DNA of 64,000 nucleotides from contig CM055613.1 of assembly GCA_029379385.1 (NCBI GenBank), positions 10,000,001 to 10,064,000 of the forward strand, given 5' to 3'. Below the pieces are notes generated by a model. The model had not been told where the DNA came from. It saw only the letters and a program-made list of their open reading frames with translations, and searched no databases. The translations under genes and the position numbers were made by a program. Every line of letters begins with the position of its first letter. Within the stretch, counting starts at the first letter, position 1. Below are positions 39,201-51,100 of this stretch, one piece after another. This DNA is from Quillaja saponaria (lineage: Eukaryota > Streptophyta > Magnoliopsida > Fabales > Quillajaceae).

Positions 39201-39885
39201 TTTTCTTAACATAGAGTGGTGATAGAATCAACCTTTTGAATGGGCCTAAATCACATATATCACCCGTCTCAATAGACATGGTACTATGGCAATCAACATG
39301 TACCAGCCGTTGACACCACATGCAACACCATATAGGGGAGCCACCAAGAAATGACCCACTACATGGCTCTTCACAGTAACTACAAAAGGAAGGTTCGTCA
39401 GGTTGATCGGCAACCTCTGTCCATCGAACAGCCCATTGGTGCATCATATGCTCATACCCAATCATAGAGACACATTTACAATCCTTCTGTGCAGTAGCAA
39501 AGCAGCTTAGATGAGAGGCAGCACCACAAATGCTACAACGATGAATAAAACTGTCTGAAGCCACCATCGGCCCAAGCGTTTGAGAAGGAGACATGGCCTT
39601 CAAGCACACACAGCAATTTAAATTCTTTCCACGAGATATGGATTCCAAAATCCAAGTATGAGGAGCTTCAGGCACTTTATGCCTTGCCTTAGGGTTTTTC
39701 TTAGACCTGGCTATGGCTTTCATCCAACTCAGATTGATATTTCTCCTCCACTGAAAGGCCGTATAGGCTATGGTCAAAATTCCAACTATGGCAGCAATAA
39801 AGCAAGAAATAATGAAAATCCGATCAGTAGGATTCTTGTTATTCCAACTACGAAGTAATGTCTCAATTTCCCTGTCATCATCCAT
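33203..39885 (-). CDS. DGK1: Diacylglycerol kinase, DGK1/DGK2 class
   Basis: Seven coding exons: 39885-38716, 37751-37385, 36809-36733, 35190-35071, 34672-34508, 34018-33881 and 33352-33203. They join in frame to 728 residues, the length I recall for Arabidopsis DGK1. The enzyme phosphorylates diacylglycerol to phosphatidic acid with ATP. An N-terminal membrane anchor lies at about 23-45. Two Cys/His-rich C1-type domains lie at about 76-138 and 149-205, with the extended KRLILSP segment after the second. The catalytic domain starts near 360 ([12 protein letters not shown]), with the ATP-binding GGDGTVGW at 419-426 and [11 protein letters not shown] at 445-455. The accessory domain fills exons 3-6 ([15 protein letters not shown], then [12 protein letters not shown]). 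A membrane-tethered role at the ER is known for this class. All key motifs are intact. Intron 3 holds a 485-bp insertion-like element. Confidence 0.95.
35856..36340. mobile_element. Candidate non-autonomous DNA transposon in DGK1 intron 3
   Basis: The left end AAGCTAAGAAGCACGGGTA (35856-35874) and the complement of the right end, AAGCTAGGAAGCACTAAACG (from 36340 leftward), match for about 14 bases with one change; GGGTA follows in both after a short gap. The 485-bp interior is AT-rich without an ORF. A clear target duplication is not visible (flanks are A/T). It could be a hAT- or MULE-type miniature element. It lies mid-intron, far from splice sites. Confidence 0.55.
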
Positions 39886-41150
39886 TCCTCAACTATAATA
39901 TTCAAATTCAATATGCAGCAATATTTGTACTCAACTTTCTATACTTATGACAAGCACAGCTGAAACTTAAATCAAAATAAGCACTTAAGTATTGAAACTC
40001 AACATGCCTTGTCCACCAATGTCATTACTTGAGACGTCAACGGCACTACAAAGCCTGAATGTATATCCATCATTCTTCAACAAAGTTCTAGAGATGCTTT
40101 TGCATATTTTACACTACATAACTGCTTCAGATTGTTTCTCTTTAAAAGTAAGTTCACCTAAAATGTGATTTCTCATCCCTATTTTTCTCTTAACACACCA
40201 AAAGTTGATCTCGATGGAGGTAAGTTCCAAATCTCAACAAAAGTCTGGCAAAGAGGTAATAAACATGCAGATTACCTGCAGAAAAATAAATAAATAAATT
40301 CTGAGCTGTTCAAGATAACAAGCGAATAAAATAAGGAGCTGATACTAAAAAATAATAATAATTCATAGGCAACTATAAAACTTGCTATCTGATATAGAAT
40401 ATTACAGAAAATCATTTGTAAGTATGTGAACTGACAATGATATTTTCCTATTAGATGCATGCAAATCAATACAAAACCACAAAAATAAAATAATAATAAT
40501 AATAAAATAAAATAAATCCCATAACACTACTGAATCTTATCCACCAATTCAGCAATTCAGCAATTTTTCCTTCACTTTCTTAGCTAACAAACCATTTCTC
40601 AGAAACCAAACAATTAACTATCCAAAAACATAAAATCTATGTATCAATAAAACTGGCATTGATTAAGTATCTGGACATCAAACAGAAAAGGTGAAATCGT
40701 TCCCCCAAAAAAAAACTTACAGTGCTTCTGTTCGAGAAAGATCGATCACGTCATTCCAGAGGAAACCCCTAGTTGATTTTGAGACGGAGAAAGTTGAACT
40801 TGGAGAGAAAGAGAATCGAAGCAAAACCCAAATCAGAGCTTTCTGATACTCGAAACAGGGAAAAGGTAGAAAAAGAAAAGCTTCGGGGTCCTCAGTAATT
40901 AATTTTTTTTTTTTTTTTGTAAACTTTTTTTTAGTTTTTCTTCTGTGCATAATATAAAGGGTGGAGAGATTCTATAATGTGAGCTGGAGGATTGTAGATA
41001 CGAATCTAAATCTCCACGTGGCAAAAGATAAAGAGACTAAGGAATAACCTTTTTGTAGGACCCACTTTATTGTGAAGGTGAAGGAGTGTGGAGAGTTATT
41101 TTTGAATCAGACAGCTCATTGGTTATGGCACCTAAAACCAAGACACGTGG
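39886..41150 (-). promoter_or_regulatory. 5' leader with intron and promoter of DGK1
   Basis: On the minus strand a leader exon ends near 40725 at a GCACT|GTAAGT donor. A leader intron follows, with several candidate acceptors before the ATG at 39885. A TATA-like TTTATATTATG lies at about 40950-40961. Two G-box CACGTG cores lie upstream at 41015-41020 (within CCACGTGG) and 41144-41149, a spacing typical of abscisic acid or light-responsive promoters. Exact splice use is inferred. Confidence 0.5.
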
Positions 41151-41999
41151 GCTCATTAATGAGATTAACACAGTTGCCTTGTCGGCATTGTAGGTCGTCG
41201 TTTTAAGCACAGGAATATTAATCCACAAATAAGATTTCTTTATAATTTACACACAAATTTTAATTTTGTGCAATAATTTTTTAAATAAATATAATGTTCT
41301 GTCGACCTCACTAATTGTGAAACAAGCTCACGCGTGCAAGTTACACCCTTAATTATAAGAGGAATCCTTGCAAATAAAGTTATCAAATCAAAAGGCTTCC
41401 TTCTTTTATTAGACATAAAAATATTTACAGATATTACAATATCATTATCAATAACACTCATAATTAATTTAAATATTTTCTAAGCACACCACTAAAATAT
41501 GAAGAGTCTACTCGTTTTTCTAAGACACAACTTACAAAACATGACTTATACTTCAATCTAATATATATTCATGAATCTAAATATATTTATCAAGACATAT
41601 GTTGTTAAATTTACTTTCATAAATAGATTATGTTGTATTGTTTTCAATAATTATAAATATTTTTTTTTTCTTAAAATAATCTTAAAACATTACTTTAAAT
41701 TTAATAGTCTCATAATATTTTTCTTTAAAGAAAATAACTTCTCTAAAATAAACAATCAAACACAATATAGAGGAGTAGTATTTTATGGGCATGCCTAGAC
41801 CAAGAATTGAATACCGGAATCGGCCCAAGCACCCGCTTACAAAAAAATATGCCGACCAAATTTTATGGATATTTCAACCTATAAAACAACCCAAAACAAT
41901 TCGAACTTATTAGTAGAACCCATTTTGATAACAAAATTGTAAGAATAATCAATTTAATACTTCATGTTAATTACATTAAACAAATTGATCAATTTAATA
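41151..41999. other. AT-rich intergenic boundary between genes and repeat block
   Basis: No gene is seen. Beyond about 41800 the sequence passes into the repeat-rich block that continues to the right end of the window. Confidence 0.45.
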
Positions 42000-44900
42000 A
42001 AAATTATAATTCAAAATATAAATTTTTTTTTTAATATTCTAAAGATGGAAAAAGAATAAACATAATAATATTATAATCATGAAAATTATAATCTAAATAT
42101 TTTTTCAATTTTTAAATATTTTTTTTAATTTTAATATTATAATTATTTGTAATGAAAAATTATAGATTTATTAATATGACAATAATTAGGACAAAATAAA
42201 AATAAAAATTAACCCTATGGTACCATAATCCCAACCTTATTTACAGTACCCTAACCCTAATTACAATACTCTAACAAGAATTACGATAACTTGACCTTAA
42301 TTACGATACGCTAACTCTGAAAAAAAAAACACAATAATATTATTAAAAAAAAAAAAAAACTATAATCTAAATATATTTTCAATTTTTTTTTAATCTTTTA
42401 ATTTTAATATTAATTATTGTAAGAGAAAATTATAGATTTATTAATATGAAAAAAATTAAGACAAAAAAACTGACCTTATGGTACCATAACCCCAACCCTA
42501 ATTACGACATCCTAGCCCTAATTATAGCACCCTGACAATAATTACGATACCCTAACTCTAATTACATTACCATAACCCTTGTTACGCTATCCTAACCCTT
42601 GTTACGGTACCCTAACCCTAGTTAAGATACCTTAACTCTAGCTACGGTACCTTAACCTTACTTATGGTACATAACCCTAACCCAGATTACGATACCCTAA
42701 ACCTAACCATATTACGATAACCTAAACCTAACCATTGTTATGTTACCCTAAACATAGTTACAATACCCTAATCCTAGTTTTGGTATCCTAACCGTAATTA
42801 CGGTACACTAACTTTAATCCTAATTAAGTTACATTAACCCTAATCCTAGTTACAGTGCCCTAACCCTAATTACGGTATCCTAAACCTCATTACAATACAC
42901 TAACCTTACCTTTAACCTTGATTATGGTACCCCAAAACTAACCATATTACCGTACCATAAACCTAACCCTAATTATGGTACCCTAACCCCTTATTACGAT
43001 ACCCAAACCCAAACCCAAATCCAAACCTTAGTTACGTACGGTACACTAGTCCTAATTAAGGCACTCTAATCATAGTTACGTTACTCTAACCCTAATTATG
43101 GTATTCTAACCCAAGTTACTGTACCTTAACCTTAATTAAGGTATCATAATCCTAACTCTAATTATGGTACCCAAACCCTAATTATGGTACACTAACCATA
43201 ACCCTCATTACAGTACACTAATCTTAATTCTAATTACGGTACCCTAACCTTAGTATGGTACCTTAATCCTAGTTACGGTACCATAAACCTAACCTTAAGT
43301 ATAATACACTAACCTTGTTATAGTATCCTAACCCTAACCTTAATTACGTTACCTTAACCTTAACACTAATTATAAGACCCTAATTAAGGCACCCTAACCT
43401 TAATTATGGTACTCTGACTCTAATTATGGTACCCTAACCCTAGTTACGGTACCTTAATACAAGTGACGATATCCTAACCTTAGTTATGGTACCTTAACCT
43501 TAGTTGTAGTATTTTAACTTTAGTTACAGTACCTTAACCTTAACCCTAATTGATGTACCATAGCTCCAATAATAATTATAGTATCTTAACCCTAATTTGG
43601 TATTCCAACCCTAATTATGGTACCATATCCCAAACTATAATACCTTAACCCTAATTAGTACTCTACCTAATTACAATACTCTAAACTTAATTATAGCTCA
43701 ATGTTAAACGACATAGGCATTAATTTCCCAAGAGCTAAAGTGATAGTGATGTTAGTTCTAGTAGGGCCGCAGACTTTCATGTTGTGGAGGAAGTTCTAAA
43801 AAGGTAGAAGACGACAGGTTCCAAGTAACCATCTTTATTATTGTTATGGGGAGTATTAATTTTATCCCTTTCTGGCCAAGGACTATTGACCTCACAAGGA
43901 GTTAGGATTCAAGATTATAAGAGTTTACAAGCTTTAATGTAAGTCCCTACAGAGAGGTCTTTTCAGTCTTAGCATTTGGTACCCCGATCATTTAGTAATT
44001 TTAAACAATAAATTGAATATGTATAAATTAATACAATAATATTATTATCGTAAAAATATACATTTAATATTACTTTTCATTCAAATAAATGTTTATTTAT
44101 ATTATAATTTTTGTAACTTACTAAATTAAAAAATTTGAGAAATACAATTTTAATTACTATTGATATATAATTATTGACAAATTATAGATTTATTAATATT
44201 GAAAAGAATTAGGTTTTAAAAATCAATAGCCATAAAATTATTACTAACATATTAATATTAAAATTGAGAAAAATTAAAAACTATTTCAAGCAAAATAACA
44301 ATTAAAAAGTAATTATGTACTTGTAAAACCACATATGGTATTTAAGAAAATAAAATTTCTTTTGCGAAAAGATAAAACAACAATATATAGTCATGAAAAC
44401 TATACTCTAAATATATATATATTTTTTTAAATTTCATAAATTTGAGAAAAACTAAAAAAATAATATAATTAAGAACTTATAAAACAAAATTTTTTTTTTT
44501 TTTGAGAAAATCAATATTAACTACTATTGACATATAATTTTTTTTATGAATTAAAAGTTTAAACAACAATATTATAATCATGAAACTATACTCTTAATAT
44601 TTTTTTAACTCATAATAATTTATTTTTAAAATTTTAATTTATAAATTTGAGAAGAACTAAGAAAATTAAGATTGTTAGGCACTTATTAAACAAACAAAAA
44701 TTAAAAAAATTTGGTTTTAAATACTATTGACATATAATTATTAAAAAAATATAGATTTATTAATATTGAGAAGAAGTAAAAAAAATAATCAATAGTTGTA
44801 ATTACAATTTTATTAATATTAAAATAAAGAAGAATTAGGAAAATAGTAAATAAATAAAAATAAAATAGTAGTCTATTTTAAGTAAAATAACAACTAAGGA

Positions 44901-45412
44901 TATCTATGTAACAATAAAAACTCATAAGTGTATTTAAGAAAATCAAAATTTTCTATCGTTACACTACTTTTATTTATAACTAGTTTTTATGACACAAGCG
45001 TTCTACTTAAATCATGTTTATGCTATATAAATATGTTCATCAATATATACAAAACAAGAAATTATAGTTAATAGAAAAAAAATAATAATAATACTCCATG
45101 TTTATTGATAATAAACAAATAGATAAATTTAATAAAAAAAATAATTGATAATATATATAATTTTTAAAAAAAAATTATAAAGATGGAAGAAAAATTAAAC
45201 AAAAATTTTATAATTATAAAAACTATACTATTGATATTTCTTTTTATTCATAGTATTTAAAAAAAAATTAACTTGTAATATTGTAATTATTTTGTAACTT
45301 ATTAAATTAAAAAATTTGAGAAATTCAATCTGCTATTAATATCTAGTTATTGACAAATTATAGATTTATTAATATTGAAAAGAAATTAGGGTAAAAAAAT
45401 TAATATTCATAA
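42000..45412. repeat. AT-rich degenerate repeat family with a recurring 19-bp core
   Basis: The word ATTATAGATTTATTAATAT recurs, exact or with one change, at 42159, 42429, 44181, about 44748 and about 45357. It is usually followed by TGAAAAGAATTAGG-like sequence. The first two occurrences are part of a longer direct duplication with a 270-bp offset (about 42080-42235 and 42350-42500). The block encloses the 20-bp array (42215-43680) and one lower-repeat island at about 43690-43990. No ORF is present. It is probably a decayed satellite or the interior of an old transposon. Confidence 0.7.
42215..43680 (+). repeat. Diverged tandem array, 20-bp unit (TTACGGTACCCTAACCCTAA-like)
   Basis: A roughly 20-bp unit close to AATTACGGTACCCTAACCCT is repeated about 70 times over 1.5 kb, with frequent substitutions, indels and duplicated sub-units (CCTAACCCTAA). 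Each consensus unit carries a KpnI-type GGTACC and a CCCTAA core related to the plant telomere repeat CCCTAAA. The array is interrupted at about 42310-42480 by the AT-rich family. It is non-coding. Confidence 0.9.
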
Positions 45413-45421
45413 ATATATATT

Positions 45422-46055
45422 GGCTAAGTTACACATATGGTCCTTGTAGTTTAGGCCAAAATTCACTTTGATCCCTACCATTCACTTTGTTGCAATTGAG
45501 TCCCTCTAATTACAAATTTAAGTCAATTGAACCTTCCGTCCAAACTAACTTAACAGAAACTAACTTGGACAGACAAAATCCTAGTTGGCAATCTGATATG
45601 ATAAATTGACAAATAAAAAATTGACACATGGATAAATAAATAATTTTAAAAATTGTAAAAATTACAAATTTACAAAAAAATACTTATAATTTTTAAAAAA
45701 TAAACAGCCATTTTCTTTTTCTCTTTCCCCATCACCACCATGTATATTCGGGTTTTTGGACATGAGGTCCAAGTCCCATCATTTTTGTATAAAATGGTAA
45801 TTTTTTTACTTTAATAGCCAAAATGGGGTAAACTCTGAAACCGCATTTTCAAAAACAGTTTTCTGGATCCGACTCACTATGCCATGTCACCCCACGGACC
45901 CTACAACACACACCTCACGGGCCCACACGGACCATATTAAATGACCCCTGAAACTGATTTTACAAAAGCCGGTTTCATTTAAATTTTGTCCCCCGGGAGC
46001 TCCGCAGGGGGAAAAATAAGTCATGAAACTGGCTTTTGTAAAGCCGGTTTCAGAC
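45422..46055 (+). repeat. Left terminal inverted repeat of the Mutator-like element
   Basis: Two blocks match the right terminus in inverted orientation: 45422-45742 with 59866-59525, and about 45800-46055 with 58912-58651. The inner block holds two GC-rich hairpin units, 45949-45978 and 46024-46052, each close to TGAAACCGGCTTTACAAAAG and its continuation. They face each other across a spacer of about 45 bases. Divergence between the two TIRs indicates an old insertion. Confidence 0.88.
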
Positions 46056-47154
46056 CGTGCTCTATTTTTTTTTTTCATGGGTTGAAATTTTTTTAATTTC
46101 AAATATATGAAAATTTATAAGTGGGTTTTTGTGAAATATATGATAATTTTAAATTTTAAATTTTTTGAAAATTTTTATTGTATGATATTTTTAAAGTTTA
46201 AAATATGTAGTAATTTTTTAATTTTTAGTATGTGATATTTTATAAATTTAAAGTATATGATAATTTTAAAATTTTAGAATTTAAGAGTTTTGATATTTTT
46301 TTAATTCTATAGTGTATCATAAATGTTTTTATAACAGTTTATGATATTTTAAAATTTTAAAATTCATGATATCTTTTTAATATAAAGTATATGTTAATTT
46401 ATATATTTATAGTTTATGATATATTTAAATTTTAAAATGTATGATAAATTTTAAAGTGTATAATAATTATATGTAATTAAAAATATATGATAAATTTTAA
46501 ATTTATAGTGTATGATAGTTTTTAAGGTATTTTTAGAATTTAAGATTTTTGATAATTTTTTAATTTTATAGTGTATCATAAATGTTTTTATTATAGTTTA
46601 TCATATTTTAAAATTTTAAAATTCATGATATCTTTTAAATATAAAGTATATGTTAATTTATATATTTATAGTTTATGATACAAAGTATGATAGTTTTTAA
46701 ACTTATAATGTATGATATTTTTTAATTTATATTTATAATGTATGATATTGCAAATTTTTAAATTTTACTATATTTTTTTAATTTAAAGTGTATAATTTTT
46801 AAACTTATTTGAAATGATTTAGTAAAAAGAAAAAATATTAAATTATTTTAAAAATTAATGGAGCACACTTATATTAATCAAATACATATTATGAATACTA
46901 TAATTTATTTAGAAAAACTTGTCACACATTGGCGATAATGAAATAAATATGTGTGTCATTGTTTAACAACATGCTGGCAAAGATGATGGAAGAAAATTAT
47001 GAACAAAATCATCATCACAATCACTGTTAGGGTAGTCAGACAGATTATCATCGCTCTCATATTACGCATCAATTTCAACCTCCATCATCATCGGAGTTCT
47101 TAACTCGTCTTGGCAAGCAACCGCCTCATGCCAGACATGATACTTATCTAGTCT
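46056..47154. repeat. AT-rich subterminal region with 259-bp-offset duplication
   Basis: Positions 46276-46421 and 46535-46680 are direct copies (from TAGAATTTAAGA to TATAGTTTATGATA) offset by 259 bp, within a field of degenerate TATGATA/TTTTAAA words. The part after 46850 leads to the 3' side of the 147-residue ORF. No coding signal is visible. Confidence 0.75.
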
Positions 47155-47598
47155 TCAATTCATCTGGTTAATTTCGGACTTTAGTCTTTCAATCACCTGA
47201 GCTATTTCACCTTGTGTTGAACGAGGTAAAATTGCAGATATCGCTTTTGGGTTTGACAGCTTGTGTAATCTACAATATGATTCCATCTCGTACCTTATCT
47301 CCCACCATCTAATGTACTCCGATTCCCTTGCCCAAACTACCAAATTTTCTTGTGAGACATTAGTAACTGGTCCGACCATTATATGATCGGCAATATTTCG
47401 ACTATTGGTAGAATATATAGGGACGCACTGAAACTCTCTTTTCGATCCATACCATCTAACCTCATTCGGATCATTATATTTGTCTACACGATAAAGACGT
47501 TGTCTCGGTGTTGATGGCTCAGGTCTGATTCTAGTTGATGATCTGTGACCACCACAACGTCCATGACAGCCACGATGTGAGCAAGGTTGTCTTGACAT
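47155..47598 (-). CDS. Uninterrupted 147-residue accessory ORF of the Mutator-like element, function unknown
   Basis: A clean ATG at 47598 opens a frame of 147 codons without stops, in contrast to the broken genes beside it. The N-terminus is Cys/His/Gly-rich (SRQPCSHRGCHGRCGGHR, residues 2-19), which could bind metal, followed by a basic Pro-rich stretch. The middle (about 36-90) is mixed and polar. The C-terminal half is rich in Trp and charged residues (WARESEYIRWWEIRYEMESY, about 89-108) and ends in a short helix (EIAQVIERLKSEINQMN). No domain is recognised. It is the third and most distal gene on the strand read from the right TIR. It may be a transposon accessory protein, a separate exon of the PMD transcript, or captured host sequence. 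Confidence 0.55.
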   Translation of the reverse strand: MSRQPCSHRGCHGRCGGHRSSTRIRPEPSTPRQRLYRVDKYNDPNEVRWYGSKREFQCVPIYSTNSRNIADHIMVGPVTNVSQENLVVWARESEYIRWWEIRYEMESYCRLHKLSNPKAISAILPRSTQGEIAQVIERLKSEINQMN

Positions 47599-48188
47599 AT
47601 TTTCTTGTTATCGAGTGTGAGTTTCTAATAAGAAACGGTTGTTTGATGTTTTCAACTCTGATGGCCAATCCTGTTTATATAAGCAAATATTTCTTGTTAT
47701 CGTCAAAATAATGTCACTTGAATATATACTGAAGTAGTCAAAGATTTAATACGTGAGTGTAAAGTAATGTCAGCATGTCTGTTCACACATAAAGTAATGT
47801 CAGCCTGTCCATTTAGTGTTTAAATGCTTTATAAGTGAAAATACGTGAACGAGTAGTCACTTTATGAAAAGATTGCGTACCTCATTCTAATTATTACATG
47901 CTTCATTATAAAGTGATGCTAGCATGTCTGTTTATTAAAACAATACTTGAAGATTTATGTAATAATTTCAGTATTTAAGATAATAATTATTATTAGACAA
48001 TTGAAAATTTTCACCTTGAAGTAGTGGTGGGTTTGGCAGACCCCTACCCGTTTATTAAAAAGTAAATTCCAATTTATAAGTATAACTAAATTAAAACATA
48101 AACCAGGAAGACTCTTCCCATTACAAGTAACAAACACAAAAAAAAAAAAAAAAAAAAAACTTAAATAAGAATTTCGGGCAATACTGGT
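47599..48188. other. Spacer between accessory ORF and PMD gene
   Basis: Non-coding, with an A-run at about 48138-48160 (T-run on the gene strand). The triplet of phrases AGTAATGTCAGCATGTCTG / AGTAATGTCAGCCTGTCC / AGTGATGCTAGCATGTCTG near 47765, 47802 and 47912 marks a small local repeat. Confidence 0.45.
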
Positions 48189-51100
48189 CTACAAAAAATG
48201 ACCCCCTATACCACATGGGCTTGGTCTTCTCCTTATTGCCGAGTTTTGCCTAGGTGGTACATCAGCTATGTCTCCAAGATCTTCTGACTGAGGTATGTCA
48301 TCAGCACTGCTAAATCCTTCCTCCGCTTGCACACCTGAACCCATACCCGGGTCATATGATACCGGTGTACTACCATACTGAAAGTATGACACCTGCGGTA
48401 TGGGAAAGTTAAAAACCTCGCTTGATTACTGTGCAAAGTCCAGCATAAGCTGCTGATACATAGCTTAAGTACTGGCCATATATAGAGGTGCAGACATGTG
48501 TGGTGATGACAGAATATACACATCTGATGGTCAAAGATCAGCATCAACACGTCCATAAGATACCGACGGTCTAGGGACATCAGTCCTACTGCGTCTGCGA
48601 CGTTGTGATGACAATGATGATGATAATTTTGAATGAGTAGAATAGGAAGGAGCTGGAGCAGCATGGATAAAACCAACTCGTGTAAGATATCTTCTACTGA
48701 TACGTTTATACCACTCATTGTACTCGGGTGTATGAGCAGCATGACCATGTGCAACTCCGTATGCAACCTCCCCTGTCTGGACTAGATGGTATCTCATGCC
48801 CCAAATGGCTAAGTGGTTAGCATGTAACTGTCACACTCCTCACGGAGGCATGACTGACCAGAGGAATAGTAACCAAACCTCCGTAACCCTGACTCAAATA
48901 AAGAAACGATCGTTACTCTTGACTAACCAATGAATATGACCAATTATTTAAAAAAAACAAAAGTTAGCATTAAAAGTTTGTTACCTAAACAAATCATCAC
49001 TTACTGAAAATTTTGGTAAAATACAAACATATAAACTTTTGTTCTTACAAAACAACAACACAAATACAATAAGGACTCTGCTCCGTTCACAACATCAATA
49101 AGACAAATATTGGAATATTACATTATACTAAATTTGACACCCACAAATTTATTATGACTGCAAACTTTCATCCTTGACTCCAAGTGTAAGATTTCAAGGA
49201 ATACCTTGTTGTCAAATCCTCAGCAAAACCTCGTATTAGTGATTAACTTTCTTTGAGGTCCTGTTACTAAAAAATATATCCACAAAAGAGGGGTGAGTCA
49301 TATGGACTCTGTGAGTGAAAAATCATACCCAAATGGTACTAGCATCACTCAACACAAACATATAATATACATATTAACATCATGTATAATGATACATATA
49401 ACATTTCACATTGCACGTACACCTTGTAAGTTTCACAAATTCACAATTCATATAACCCACAGAATCATAATTTAAGTCAATGTAACAATATCACTCAAAG
49501 CAATCAAAGGGCCAACGAGTGACCCAGCCCCGCACACCAATATCACCCCCTGCCGGGCATTTACGTGCCCGCACACCAAATTAATTTCCCGTACACAATC
49601 CATCACACCGGGGCTGAGCACTCAATTTTAAAAATATATATCAGAATCATGATTTCTCAAAATTTTTAAATCAGAGTATCCTAGGTGCACCTAGATTTTT
49701 AATTTCAGAAATGAAAAATTATTTTCTAGAAAATGTTCACAAGTTGGCCCTTATCATACACAAACAATGTCAACACAGTAACCAATATCAAGCAAACATT
49801 ATTCAAGTAAATTACTGAAATACTCCACTAGCTTACTTTCAATATATCACACATATTCAAATAAACATATAATCACACATATTAATCTAGCCCCTAAAGA
49901 CAACAATTAACCACTCACCTGATACCAATTCCTTTCGTCACTCACACTTGCGTCCATGCGTCTTATCATGTTCACATTAAAATTCGGAACTGAAATTCAT
50001 AATTCTAAATACTACTTAGTTTATAAACGTTATTGTTATATTCTTTTATTTACTAAACTTATATCTCAACTTACATAGGTTTAGTTATGAAAGTTTTCCT
50101 TTAAACTATTACATGTCAATTCATATGGATTACACTTTAGGTGATAAGGTTAATAATGAAGAGGCCTTTTAAATATCTTGACAAAGCATATGATAGGAGA
50201 AACTATTAGAAAAGAATAGAAAGCATTTAGTGAGTTAATAATGTTAAAGCTGTCCAAACTTGAGGTTTGGACCAGTGTCCACTTTAACGGTCATATTTTT
50301 CTCCAGGAAACTCTGAATCCAATTCCGTAAAATTTATAAAATACTAGACACATGTAGCTTTATAATGGTATATCATTTGTAATTTTTGGATTTGTATATC
50401 AATACAGTTTATTGTTTGAAGTTGCATCAAATTCTGTAACACGCAGGATTTTTTGACAACTTTGACCTTACTGCAGTTAGTTGAACATAACTTTCCCTAT
50501 GTAAAACGAAATCCAATTCCGTTTATTGGATTTATTAATATACAAGTATATATATCTTTCTTATTTAGAAACTTTTTCTAAAATCCATCTTGAACCCACT
50601 CAATTTCTTACATGAACCAAAAACCGGGCAATACGAATCCTGCCAGACCTAGCCGGAGTTTAACAACTATAACTAACAACATACTTGGAATAAGGCTACG
50701 AAATTTTTCAGACAATATGTTAAGACTATAAGCTACATTTTATATTTTGAACTCTTAATTTAATTTTGCTCCGAAGATACTTGAAATACTGAATTTATTT
50801 TACCCACGAAATCTGCCTCCTACATCCTTCAAAACCACTTAACTCTCTTTTGTTTATACCATTACTCACTAAAAGCTTCAATTTAGATGCCCACTAATTG
50901 GAAACCCACGGTCAGGTTGATAAAAACAGAAGAAAGATTAGCAAGCCTCCTAATTAATTCAAGCTTTTTATTTCCAATAATTAATTACAACTATTGTATG
51001 TATTTCCTGTTCTAACTTTTGTTTACATTACCAATTCTTACCAACACTCTAAGTATATGTTTAATTAAAAGGATTCTTAACTTAGCTTATTTATTCAAGA

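Noticed and set aside
42215..43680. Interstitial telomeric repeat
   Set aside because: The unit is about 20 bp with GGTACC, not a 7-bp CCCTAAA array; the relation to telomeres is only partial.
45887..46102. ORFs within the TIRs (45887-46102 and 58611-58832)
   Set aside because: They are the same hairpin-rich TIR sequence read in frame by chance at both ends.
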